From contig LNAC01000008.1 of NCBI GenBank assembly GCA_002007465.1, positions 6,323,036-6,387,035 of the forward strand: a DNA stretch of 64,000 nucleotides. The letters run 5' to 3'. Origin of the DNA: Ailurus styani (Eukaryota > Chordata > Mammalia > Carnivora > Ailuridae). A program made the position numbers and the translations under genes. Position 1 is the first letter of the stretch; each line of letters begins with the position of its first letter. The notes below the pieces were generated by a model, which did not search any database, was not told the origin of the DNA, and saw only the letters and a list, made by a program, of their open reading frames with translations. Positions 32,991-44,210 of this stretch are shown here, in pieces.

Positions 32991-35900
32991 CTGTGCTCAG
33001 AGCCCCTCCCCTTCCTGCCACACCTGCGACTGGCCCCAGTTAGAGCCCGTGCGCCTTCTTAGTCCCCTGATCTTTCTTGGCACATGCAGGAAGTCCTACC
33101 CAGCAGCCTCCCCTCGAGGTGAGGGAAGAGATACAGACCCAAGGGTTCTGCATTTTGCTGTGACTTCTTTCCAGCCAGGAACATGTGATCTTGGTAACCC
33201 CATGCTTGTTCCCTTTTCACTTCAACCACATTCTGTTGTAAAAACAATGAGCTGGGCACGATGAAGGTAACTTCCTGAAAAGGAAAAAGAACATCATCTA
33301 TGGAGTGGTCTTGCATTTTATATAGTTGGTCACTGTGCTTTTTGTTGCTGTTGTTATTGGCTTTTTCACATCTTCTAAGATGCATATTGCTCCCTGTTAC
33401 CCGCCTCCACACCCAACACAGGCTAAGGCGCAGATAAGACCCAGGTGGCTCACAACGGCCCTGCCGGCCCTCAACCCCCGGCTCCTGTGCTCCCCCATGC
33501 CAGGCCACTTGGGAGCCTCTGAACACGCCAGGCTCCTCCTGGGCTGTGTCCTTCCCCTCTCACTGCGGCTGCTGGTCCACCGTGCCCACCGGGGAACATC
33601 CCTCAGGGTGCCCTGAGCATCGTCTCCTCGCTGCAATGGCTGTGATCCCAGCAACGGTTATTCCATTTGGTTGTTGGGCTTCTAGATGGTCCACGTGCCT
33701 GCCTCGCACCCTGGGCTGTGAGCTCCACATCTCTGAGCAGCGCACAGCCCCCCAGAGGCGCTGGGAGTGAACGGCACCTGTGTGAGGTCCAGTCCCGGCA
33801 CCACACGGATTTCACTTCCCAGCACTGCTTACAAACACGCCTGTCTTTTGAGAACCTCCATCTGCCTGTGCCTCCCTCCACTGCTCTCGATCATTCCCAC
33901 CCACTCTTCCCCCTTTGACAGCTTTTTCTGGACTCCCAGTGGGGTTTAAATCCAACAAAGACTCTCAGTCTCTGCTTGGCCAGATTTTGTGAGGCTCCTG
34001 GACCTTCCCCCAGGCCCGTCTGTGCCCTTCCTTGCAAGATCCAGTCTGAGCAAGGACTGCGAAGTCATTCGAGTAAAGACCTCCGCCCTCCACGTCTGAT
34101 GGAGCCCCTCTGAGGCACCACGCTCTAGCGGCATCTGATCACGCTGAACTGCCTCAGCAAGAACCCCCCGTCCCCCTGGTGTCTCCTCTTTGTAACTTTC
34201 CACCTGCCCGCCCCGCCCTGCTCCTCCCCTCCAGACTCCCTCTTGCCCTTTCTGTTATTTGGACTTGAGCCTTATCTTTCTCCCTCACTGCAAAATTCCA
34301 TCGCACCTACCCGGACGGCCTCCCCTGGAGTAGAGTCTGCCTCACTATGCTTGAACAAGAGTCATGGAATGTTCCTTATCCTCTCCAGCAAATCCCACCT
34401 CTCCCAGTGAATGGCTGTGTTGTCTTGGGGAAGCGACCTTACCTTTCGCCCTTGAGCTTCTTGACCTCAAATCCTTTGCCTCCCCCACCTTCAGCCACCC
34501 ACACTCGTAGACCTTGTCACCTCCAGGACCTGCCTTACTAAGTAGTCTTTAACTGAACCTCTTCTTCTCTAACCACGACTTCCTGTGGTTCCTGTTCTCT
34601 CATGCCCGTACCCTCATCCTCCCACCTGTTTTCCACCCCAGCAGGAGTTCTGGGCCCCCGGGACCTGCCATTTTCCCTGTTATCATTCCTTAGCTTTCTT
34701 GAGTTAATTCTTGATCCCATCGGGACACCTGGTCACTACCTCAGACCATCTCTTGCCAATATCCTTCTGACACATCTGCCTGGACCCTATCTAGCAATTC
34801 CACTTCCATTTTTATACCCAGCCTCCTAAAGAAATTCACCCAGGTGTGAGGACACCACAGATCCACAGTGCCTATTTTCAGCTGGGCCCTCAGCACCCAA
34901 GAGAGCTGGATCTATAATTAGAAACCATGTTGTCAAGTCCTAGCTCTACCATTTCACGCCAAAAAATGTGTGCCATCTCATCTCTGTAAAGCTTGGTTTC
35001 CTCCCCGTCAAGCAAGAATCCCCAGCGATGCTCCTCTCTGCAGCCTCCCTGAGGATCAGGGCCTGCCACACAGCCCTCCTTTGGGGATGTCAGTATCCAT
35101 GACTGTGATCACCGTCGTTGGCCAGCCTGCCACGTGAGCAAGCAGAGGTCTCCTTGAAACTTCTTGCAGCTGTTCCAAAGCTTCGTTGTGGTTCCTCAAC
35201 CCCTCACCCTGACTCTTCCTTCATCCTCTACCCCAGTCTCTGCCTCCATGGAGGAGACAGAGCCACTAAAGCAAGGTTCGGCAATCTGTCTCGTTCCCAT
35301 TTCTCTGCACCCTTGGCCCATTCTTATCTCCACTTCCAGGGTTTATCCTTCCCCTGCCCAAGGTTAATCACTTCCCATGGTCTGCAGATCCGACTTGTCC
35401 ATTTCCCCCAGCATTGGCTCCAGCAGCAGACCCCCAGTGTCTCATGCCTTCAACCTCCCCCTCTAGCATGCGGAGTGGGCTCACATCTCTCCTAACAAAA
35501 AGCAAACACCTAAAGAAATTTTCACGTCTGTGAAAATGGAGTCAATATGCTTTTTCCTATTCTCTTTTCCAAGTACAATGGAAAGCCCAGGGCATTGTAC
35601 ATAAGACAGACCTTAAGGCTCTGGAAGGTGGAGAGAAGAAGGCAGACTGACTAGGGAGGCTAGGACCCTAGGAATGATGTGATGGTGAGTTCTTCGGTTT
35701 TCTCTTTGACTTATATATCCCCAGATTAAACCCAAAGAAGTTGGCAACCAGGAAACACCAATAAAGGAGGGGAAAAAAAAAGGCCCTGGCCAAAGTCTGC
35801 TCTCCCTAACTCCCCTACTGGGGTGGGCTCAGAGGAGGCCAAGTAGGTAGAAGGGACTCTCATCCCCACTGGGCTGTCATGAGACCCCCTCACCCTCCCT

Positions 35901-36324
35901 TAGCGTCAGTGAAGACCGTGTGGGGATCCTGGACTTCCGCCCCATCTGACAGGAACCAGGGGGCCCTCCCATCCCCACCACCCTGACAAAGGGGGCCTCC
36001 TGGAGAGTCAGGACTTTCACCGTTGCCCAGGGGTAAGGAGGCTACCACCCCATCCCCCTGTTTTCAGTGGAGGCCACCTGGGGGCAATAAGGAGGCACTT
36101 CCCTTCCTCTGGGCCAGGGGTATCAGTGGAGAACCCTGGAACTCCCACCTCTGCCCAGCAATGAGGAACCTCACTCCCTCCAGTATCCACAGAGACCTAA
36201 TGGGGAACGTGGACCGCCACACCACTTGGTAGAAACCAGGCAGTGCCCTCCCTCCCCCTCCCAAAGCCAGCTCACACAGAAGGTTCAAATAAGTTCCTAC
36301 GGTCTCCTAATATAATGCCCCAAG
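32991..36324. other. Intergenic, MIR/L2 traces
   Basis: A 3.3 kb gene-free stretch with many chance ORFs in GC-rich parts. A plus-strand MIR-like piece lies about 34910-35110 (GTCAAGTCCTAGCTCTACCA, ATCTCTGTAAAGCTTGGTTT), a weaker one about 34350-34480. No splice-supported exon recognised. Confidence 0.4.
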
Positions 36325-36911
36325 TTTTCTGGTTTTAGAGATTGTGATAAAACATACATAAGACTTAACACGTGACCATTTTTGTGTGTACAGTTCAGTG
36401 GCATTAAGTGCCTTCACATGATTCTACTACCATCACCTCCATCCATCCCCAGAGCTTGTTCATCTTCCTGATGAACTGTATACCCACTAAACACTAGTAA
36501 GTAAAGCACTAAAAGTCCCCATGACCAACCCCTGGCACCCACTATTCTACTTTCTGTGTCTATGAAAATGACTATTCTAGGGACCTCACATCAGCGGAAT
36601 CACATGGTGTTTGTTTTTTGTGTGTCAGACTTAGTGTCATTCAGTGTAATATTTTCAAGGTTCAACTATGCTGTAGCCTGGGTCCGAATTTCCTTCCTTT
36701 TCAAGGTTGAATGATATCCCATCATATGTACAGACCACATTTCATTTATCCATATGTATAGACCACATTTCATTTATCCATATATCCACCTGTGGGCATT
36801 TGGGTTTTTTCTACTTTGGAAATTATGAATAAGGCTGCTATGAAGATGGCTGTATAAAAATCTGAGCCCCTGCTTTCAATTCTTTTGGACAGAAGTAGAA
36901 TTCCTGGGTCA
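36325..36911 (-). mobile_element. L1 3' UTR fragment, interrupted by SINE
   Basis: Reverse L1M-type 3' end: GTGTACAGTTCAGTGGCATT, CCCACTATTCTACTTTCTGT, ATTTTCAAGGTTCAACTATG, AATAAGGCTGCTATGAAGAT, CCTGCTTTCAATTCTTTTGG. It contains a 28 bp tandem duplication (36723-36778) and ends at the SINE insertion. Confidence 0.8.
36723..36778. repeat. 28 bp tandem duplication
   Basis: Two adjacent 28 bp units, each starting CATATGTA and ending TTCATTTATC, with a single C/T difference, inside L1 3' UTR sequence. Confidence 0.95.
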
Positions 36912-37097
36912 GGGCACCTGGGTGGCTCAGTGGGTTAAAACCTCTACCTTCAGCTCAGGTCATGATCTCAGGGTCCTGAGATTGAGGCCCACATCGGGCT
37001 CTCTGCTCGGCAAGGAGCCTGCTTCCTCCTCTCTCTCTGCCTACTTGTAATCTCTCTCTGTGTGTGTCAAATCAATAAAAAATCTTAAAAAAAAAAA
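36912..37097 (+). mobile_element. CAN-type SINE
   Basis: Full-length, moderately diverged copy. TSD AGAATTCCTGGGTCA (36897-36911) and AGAATTCTTGAGTCA (37098-37112) with two mismatches, indicating an older insertion. Confidence 0.92.
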
Positions 37098-37112
37098 AGA
37101 ATTCTTGAGTCA

Positions 37113-37345
37113 TAGGGTGTCACATACCCCTCCCCCTTAACCTTCTCATGAATCTTCCTCTTCTTATAAAGGACACCAATCATGCTGGATTAAAGGACCA
37201 CTCTAAAGACCTCATGTGAACTTAATCACCTCTTTAAAGACTTTCTTTCCAAATAGAAAGTTACCTGCTGAGGTACAGTGTTGGGGGGGGCGGTTAGGAC
37301 TTCAACATATTAATTTGGAGATGACAGAACTCAGCACTCTTGTTG
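37113..37345 (-). mobile_element. MaLR-type LTR remnant
   Basis: TTCTTATAAAGGACACCAAT, CCACTCTAAAGACCTCATGT, CTTTCCAAATAGAAAGTTAC and GGTTAGGACTTCAACATATT resemble the reverse of an MLT1/MST-type LTR. It sits between two L1 segments. Non-coding. Confidence 0.55.
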
Positions 37346-39262
37346 AAAAGCCTTTGTGAGGGTTTTCTCTTACTTTCTCTACTCTATTCAACTGATCTAT
37401 ATGGCTGTTTTCATGCCATTACAGTCCTGTTTTGATTATTGTAGACTTATCATGAGTTTTGAAATCAGGAAGTATGGTACTTCCAACTTTGTTTTCCTTT
37501 TTCTTCAAAATTTTTGGCTATTCAAGGTCCTTTGAGATTCCATACGAATTTTAGAGTAAAATTTTCTCCTTGTGCAAAAGAAGTCTTTGGGATTTTTATA
37601 GGGCTTATACTGAATCTGTAGATGATCTTGGGTAGGACTGACATGTTAGCAGTATCAACTATTCCAGTCCATGACCATGGGATCTGTAGATGATCTTGGG
37701 TAGGACTGACATGTTAGCAGTATTAACTATTCCAGTCCATGACCATGGGATGTCTTTCCATTTTTTTGTATCTTCTTTAATTTCTTTCAGTAACGTTTGT
37801 AGTTTTTAATGTGTAAGTCTTTTGCCTCCTTAGTTAATTCCTAAGTGTTTTTTTCTCCCTGATGCTAGTGTTAATGCAGTTGTGTTTTTAATTTCATTCT
37901 CATGTTGTTCATCGTTAGTGTGTAGAAGTGCAGCTAATTTGGAGGCGTTAGTTTTATAACCTGCGATTTTGCTGAATTCATTGGTTCTTACAGTTTTTGG
38001 GTGTGGAGCATCTGAAGAGTTTTCTACATATAAAATCATGTCATCTGTGAACAAAGACCATTTTAATTCTTTTCCAGTTTGGATGGCTTTTATTTCTTTC
38101 TTTGTCTTGCCAATTTGCTCTGGTGAGGACTTCCAGGACTATGTTAAAATGAAGTGCCAAAAGCAAGCATCCTTTTCATATTTCTGATCTTTGAGAAAAA
38201 ACTTTATTTTTTTCACCACTGAGTCTGACTTTAGCTGTGAATTTTCATACATCGCCTCTGTTATGTTGAGGTACTTCCATTTTTAGTTCCTTGGGTATTT
38301 GTATACTGAAAGGGTGTTGAATTTTGTCAAATGCTTGTTCTACACCAATTGAGGTCATTGTGTGGGTTGTTTCCTTCATTCTGTTAATGTGATGTATTAT
38401 TATTGATTGAGTTTTGTATCTTGAGCAATCCTTGCATTCCAGGAATAAATCCCACCTGGCCTGTGATATATAATCTTTTTAATATGTTCCTGAATTAAGT
38501 TTGCTAGCATTTTGTTGAGGGTTTTCACAGTATAGATACACAGGGATATTGGCCTGTAGTTTTCTTGTCTCTTCTTCTGGCTTTGGCATTAGGACAATGC
38601 TGGCCTCATAGATACGAGTTAAGATCACTTCCTTCCTCTTTAATATTTTTTTTTGAAAAGTTCAAGAAGGATTGGTGTTACTTCTTTAAATGTTTGGTAG
38701 CATTAACCAGTTAAGTCATTTGGTCCAGGGCTTTTCTTTGTTGAGAGGCTTTTGATGACGGATTCAATCTCCTAAGTAGTAACAGTCTATTCACATTTTC
38801 TATTTTTTCATGATTCGTTTTCGGTAGTTTGTTTGTCTTTAGGAATTTATCCATTTCATCTAGGTTATCCAATTTGCTGGCATGTAGTTGTTTAGATACT
38901 TTCTTATAATCAGTGTATTTCTGTAAAATTGGTAATAATGTCCCCACTTTCATTTCTGATTTTAGTTATTTGAGCTTGTTCTCTTTTTTCTTGTCAATGT
39001 AGCTAAACATTCGTCAACTTTTATTTTTTTAAAAGAACTCAATCTTGGTTTTGTTGATATTCTCTATTGTTGTTCTGTTCTCTTTTTAAAAAGTTTATCT
39101 CTACCCTAATCTTTATCATTTCCTTCCTTCTACTAGCTTTGGGTTTAGTTTTCTTTTTTCTTTTTTTCTAGTTCCTTGAGGTGTAGTGTTAGGTTGTTGA
39201 TGTGAGATCTTTCTTCTAGTTTAATGTAAGCATTTATAGCTATCAAAACTTCTAGGTTTTAA
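37346..39262 (-). mobile_element. L1 ORF2 central segment
   Basis: Reverse L1 ORF2 covering the reverse-transcriptase region (GATTATTGTAGACTTATCAT, CTGTTAATGTGATGTATTAT, GGGATATTGGCCTGTAGTTT, GAATTTATCCATTTCATCTA). The minus-strand translation at 37830-38054 keeps an RT-like FTDDMILYVE motif and NEFSKIAGYK; 38711-38953 keeps another part. Many frame breaks. It contains a 68 bp tandem duplication. It covers exactly the part missing from the L1 at 16866-20160. Confidence 0.85.
37614..37749. repeat. 68 bp tandem duplication
   Basis: Two consecutive 68 bp units (37614-37681, 37682-37749), each running from ATCTGTAGATGATCTTGGGT to CCATGACCATGGG, differing at one position (AGTATCAACT versus AGTATTAACT). 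Confidence 0.95.
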
Positions 39263-39264
39263 TA

Positions 39265-39625
39265 AAAAAAATCACTGATCCTACTAAGAACCAAGAAGAT
39301 CTGAAACTGAATTTTTAAAGAGATATTACAATTATCTGACAATGATTTCAAGCACCTATCATAAAAATGCTTCAACAAGCAATTATGAGCACTCTAGAAA
39401 AGAAGAAAAATAGAAAGTCTCAGCAAAGAAGTAGAAAACCTAAGAACCACATAGAAATTTTAGAAATGAGAAATATAATAACCAAAAACAAAAAAAACAG
39501 AAAAACAAACAAACAAAAAAAACCCAGAAGATGAGTTCAACAGTAGACTGGAGGATGTCAAAGAAAAATTGCCAGACAGAGATAGAGGCAAGAAAGATTT
39601 TATCCAAGACATTTCTGTTGGAGAT
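39265..39625 (+). mobile_element. L1 ORF1-like fragment
   Basis: Plus-strand text with TAGAAAGTCTCAGCAAAGAA, GAAATTTTAGAAATGAGAAA and GAGTTCAACAGTAGACTGGA resembles old L1 ORF1 sequence. It is opposite in orientation to the preceding segment. No open frame remains. Confidence 0.6.
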
Positions 39626-41749
39626 AAAAATTTTTACATTAGGGAAGATTGCTTGAACTCAACTCTACTGAAACAAAAAGCAGGTGAGTTTTAAGTGCTG
39701 GAGTGAGACAGTGAAAAAGTACTGGAGGATGTAAGTTTGATGACTGGTCAATGGGGTTATGACCATCTATGTTTGCAATTGGTACTTATCAAGGTTAGAC
39801 TCCTACCCTCCCACAGAAACTGAGAGATGGGTGCCTTGTCTTTCTTGATGATAGCACTTCCAAGGGATGTCCCCAAGTCCCCAAGACAGACATTCCTGGT
39901 TTATAAAATATATGAGGCTTGGAGAAGATTTATATAAGAAAGTTTATCTATATAGTTTGTTTCAGCATGTTTCTGTTGTTGACATACTAACTGAATCATG
40001 TGTTGAGACTTGAAAATGCAAGAAAGCAAGCATCAATGAGGGGAGTGGTTTCTATGGAAAGAAAAAGAAGACTAATGATTGGAGCATTATAAACCTAGTT
40101 TCTGGGTTCAGAGAACAGCCAGTTGAGGAGATTTTTTTACAATGGACTCAAACAATCTTAGGACAGTTGAATTAGGATGGCACTGTGAGAGATTTCCCTA
40201 TTTGCAGCTTGAATGCTTTTGGTGATGGCATTGACATTAAAGAAGTTTGTTGGGCATCCGCCTTCAGCTCAGGTCATGGTCCCAGGGTCCTGGGATTGAG
40301 TCCTACATCGGGCTCCCTGCTCAGCACGAAGCCTGCTTCTTCCTCTCCCACTCCCCAACTTGTGTTCCTCTCTCACTGTGTCTCTCTCTCTATCAAATAA
40401 ATAAGTAAAATCTTAAAAAAAAAAAGAAGTTTTGATAAGATTGTCCATAGTCATGAGTATTTCCTCAACAGAGCATAGATGAGGCTGGAGGTAACCTTCT
40501 TGAGTGGCCCACAGAGCAGCAGTTCCAGGCACAAAGACTGTCCACAGGCTCTGCTGTGGTAATGAGTCTTATATCGAGCAATCCAGCTTCAGCTCATGAG
40601 GCTTCTTTAGATCCTGAGGGGAAAATGCAGCCACAAGGCAATCAAGACTCTCGATAACAATCTGGGCAGTCAGGTTTTAGTTCTCATCAACACCAATTCA
40701 GAAGGATGGAAGAAAAACTGGAAACATTAGTTTGGATAGTTGATCCAGACATTGAAGCATAATAGAAGAATTGAGAATTTGGTAATGACTGGTAAAATGT
40801 CTAAGATAACACGTTCCAGTCCAATTTACAGATAGGACAAAACCACCTAGTTTATAAAGAGGTAAAAAAATAGCTCAAAAACAATGAACAGGATGAGGAT
40901 CTGATAACCCATAAGGTATGCTATAGTTTTCTATTAAAACATAAGATTTTTATGGTCACTTCCCCTTTGGATCAGATAATCAAAATATATTTATTTTTGT
41001 TTACAAAATGTGTAAAATCTCCTTAGATAGTCTGACTATTTACACAAGTGCAGAAAGAAAGATTATTGACCACACAGGCTTTTTTTAAGTTTGTTTTGCT
41101 ATAAGAAATCTCAAATTGAACTTTTAAAAGCCTCTGAAGGCTAAGACATTAATCCAAGAACTCCCCACTAGACTTCATCTGCAATTCCCACAGATTTAGG
41201 GGAATTCCTCATTTCTTGCGGACCCCAAGATATCCTAGGCCTGCCAGGAAGTGACCTTTTTACTCACTCATAAGGCTTGAGAGTACTGTAAGCCAAGTTT
41301 TCCCAAGAGAGTTTTGTAAACCAGGACTGTTTTCTCAAGAGAGCTTTGTAAACATTGATTCGATAAAGTCATCATTTGTCCCTTAAAACTGCCAGGTCAT
41401 ATCTGATTCTATCTACTTTTCTTAAATATGACATTCCAGTTCAAGTTTTGGTTGCACAATCATTTTTTCCCCAGTGATTACAAGGAAGACAGATTCTTAT
41501 TGAACATATGCAAATAATTGTATTGCTATGAAAATAAGAGTACTCAATAAGAGCTTCTGAATTCTGGCAAGGAGAAAAAGATACATATTTCAATTCTGCT
41601 TACAAAAGTATAATCTACTAAATTGTCATGAGTCGTAGGTAGTTTAAGGAAGAAGAGAAAGGAATTCTTTACATCCAGAAAATAGAACACTAAAGCATCA
41701 CTGATATTCCAAGTAAAAGTGAGAAATCATCCATTATGAATTAATTTAG
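39626..41749. other. Unassigned AT-rich block with one truncated SINE
   Basis: About 2 kb between L1 pieces that I cannot assign to a gene or a named repeat. It contains an imperfect 24-mer repeated at a 32-base spacing (TTTTCCCAAGAGAGTTTTGT at 41298 and TTTTCTCAAGAGAGCTTTGT at 41330). No long ORF. It may be an old retroelement interior. Confidence 0.3.
40250..40422 (+). mobile_element. SINE lacking most of its head
   Basis: Body and tail of a CAN-type SINE (CAGCTCAGGTCATGGTCCCA, CATCGGGCTCCCTGCTCAGC, AAATAAATAAGTAAAATCTT), but the tRNA-like head is reduced to about GGGCATCCG, so the A box is gone. Short TSD AAAGAAGTTT at about 40239-40248 and 40423-40432. Confidence 0.85.
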
Positions 41750-41898
41750 TCTTTTTATTATTATTATTATTATTTTATTATGTTATGTTAGTCACCATAT
41801 AGTACGTCATTAATTTTTGATGTAGTGTTTCAAGATTCATTGTTTACGTATAACACTCAGTGCTCCATGCAAAACGTGCCCTCCTTAATACCCATCAA
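41750..41898 (-). mobile_element. Short L1 tail
   Basis: Reverse of the carnivoran L1 3' terminus: ATTATTATTATTTTATTATG, GTTAGTCACCATATAGTACG, TTCAAGATTCATTGTTTACG, CAGTGCTCCATGCAAAACGT. About 150 bp, 5'-truncated. Confidence 0.75.
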
Positions 41899-44210
41899 TT
41901 CCATTTACAATAGCACCATAGAATAAACCTAACCAAAGAGGGAAGGGATCTATACAAACACTTGTTCATGGTGAAAAATTCTCAGGAAAATAGTAATAGA
42001 GGGAAATTTCAACTTTATAAAGAGTATCCATGAAAAACCTATAGCTAACATTATACTTAATGGTGAGAGATTGATTACTTTCCTTGTAAGTTTGAGAAAA
42101 AGGCAAAAAAAAGTCCATTCCCACCACTTTTAGCTAACATAGTACAGGAAATACTACCTGTGGACTAAGCCAAGCAAAGGAAATAAAATGTACATATGTT
42201 GGACTTAAAGAGATAAAATGATCTCTATGCCTGCAGATGACATAATTGTCTATGCAGAATATACCCAAAGAACCTACCAAAAAACAAACACCTCTAAAAC
42301 TAATAAGTGACTTCAGCAATGTCACAGGAATCAAGACAAATATACATAAATAAGTTCTATTTGTGCATAGCAGTAGCAATGGTCTCCAAAATTAAAAATA
42401 CATACCATTTATAATCACTCAAAAAAAACCCAAACAGCAAATACTTAGGTGTAAACCTAACAGAGCCTGCATAGGATGTGTATACTTAGCATTACAAAAT
42501 ATTGAGGGAAGAAATCAAAGATCTAAATAAATGGAGAGGCTTACCATGTTCATGGATTGGAAAACTCAATATAGTAAAGGTGTCAATTCTCCCCAAATTG
42601 ATATACGAGTTTAACATAATTCCTTTCAAAATCCCAGAAAGATTTTTACAGATACAGACAAGACTGTTCTACAATTTATATGGAAAACAAAGGAAATAAA
42701 GTAGCTACATTTTTGGGAAAAAAATAACAAAATGAGAGGAATCACTCTACCCTATTTCAGGACTTATTATGTAAGTACAGTAATCAAGATTGTGTGGAAT
42801 TGGCAGAAGGAGAGACACATAGGACAATGTAAGAGAATAAAGAACCCAGAAAGAACCTACCCAAGTATAAATAACCAACTGACTTTGACAAAGGTGTCAA
42901 GGCAATCATTGGAAGAAGGACTATCTTTTCAACAGACTGAGGTTGAGTAATTTTATATCTATAGGCAAAACACTAACCTCAACCTAACCTCACATTTATT
43001 TAAAAAGTAACTCAAAGTGGATCCCAGATTTAATGTAAAACATGAAACTATAAAACTTTTAGAAAATAACATAAAAGAAAATCTTTGAAACCTGTAACTT
43101 GTGAAGAGTTCTCAGGCATGACACCAAAGCATAATTTATAAAATGAAAAACTGAAAAGCCGGGTTTCATCCAAATGAAAAAACTCTCACTCTTCAAAAGA
43201 CCCTGTTATGGGGTGAAAATTGAAGCTACAAACTGGGAGAAAATCAGCAAACCACATATCTGATAAAATTCCTATCTCTGATATATAAAGCTCTCTCACA
43301 ACTCAACATTAAAAAAAAAATCCAATTCAAAAAAGGGCAGAGACATGAAGACACAGTTCACTGAAGAGGACACGGAGATAGCAAATAAGCACATGAGAAG
43401 ATATTCAACACCACTAGCCATTAGGGAGATACAAATTCAGACCACAAGGAAATTTCCCCATACCTCCCGCTGGCCAGGACGCTGAGAAGCTGGATTACTC
43501 ATACAAGGCTCGTGAGAATGCAAATGTTGCAACCACCCTGGAAAAGAGTTTGTTAGTTTCTTTTTTTTATTTTATTTTATTTTTTCAGTGATCCAAGATT
43601 CATTGTTTATGCACCACACCCAGTGCTCCATGCAATATGTGCCCTCCTAGTTTCTTTAAAAATGAAATATGCCACCACCATATGAATTAGCAATGGAAAT
43701 ACTTGGCATTTATCCCAGAAACATAAAATCTTATGTCCACAGAACCTATACACAATCATTAAAGGCAGGTTTATTTTCAATAACCCAGACTGGAAAACAT
43801 CCAGAATGTCCTTTAATGAGTGAACAGTTAAACTGTGGTCCGTCCACGCCATGGGGTGCTACTTAGCAATTACTAGGAATGGGCCACTGATACATAAAAC
43901 TTGGACATGGATCTCAAAGGAGTATGCTGAGGAGGGAAAAGAAAATCTCAAAACATTCTGTGCTCTATGATTGCATTTGTATATCATTCTTGAAATAAGA
44001 AAATTACATAGATGGAAAACAAATTAGTGGTTACCAGGGGCTGGGAGTGGGGGGGCTCAGTGTGATTGTCAAGGAGTAACCTTTTGTGGTTTGCGGTGAT
44101 GGAACAGTTCTGTATCTTGATTGTAATGGTGATTTCAAGAATCCACACATGCCAAGAAAACGACATAAAAATATTACATAATTTAAAAATGACCATAGGG
44201 TTGTACCAGA
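41899..44210 (+). mobile_element. L1 ORF2 to 3' end
   Basis: Plus-strand L1: CCATTTACAATAGCACCATA, GCCTGCAGATGACATAATTG (RT-domain region), GTTCATGGATTGGAAAACTC, CTACCCTATTTCAGGACTTA, GGTTACCAGGGGCTGGGAGT (3' UTR). Short open pieces such as 42502-42699 are remnants of ORF2. Interrupted by a reverse L1 tail at 43564-43647. Confidence 0.85.
43564..43647 (-). mobile_element. 84 bp L1 tail insertion with TSD
   Basis: Reverse L1 terminus (GTGATCCAAGATTCATTGTT, CCCAGTGCTCCATGCAATAT) preceded by its T-rich (poly-A complement) tract. TSD TAGTTTCTTT at 43554-43563 and 43648-43657. Extreme 5' truncation. Confidence 0.85.

Noticed and set aside
36723..37749. CRISPR-like or satellite array from nearby tandem repeats
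   Set aside because: Only two units of each repeat, no spacers, and this is a mammalian nuclear sequence.
37830..38054. Reverse-transcriptase-like ORF as a domesticated gene
   Set aside because: Short L1 remnant with frameshifts around it; no evidence of selection or an independent promoter.
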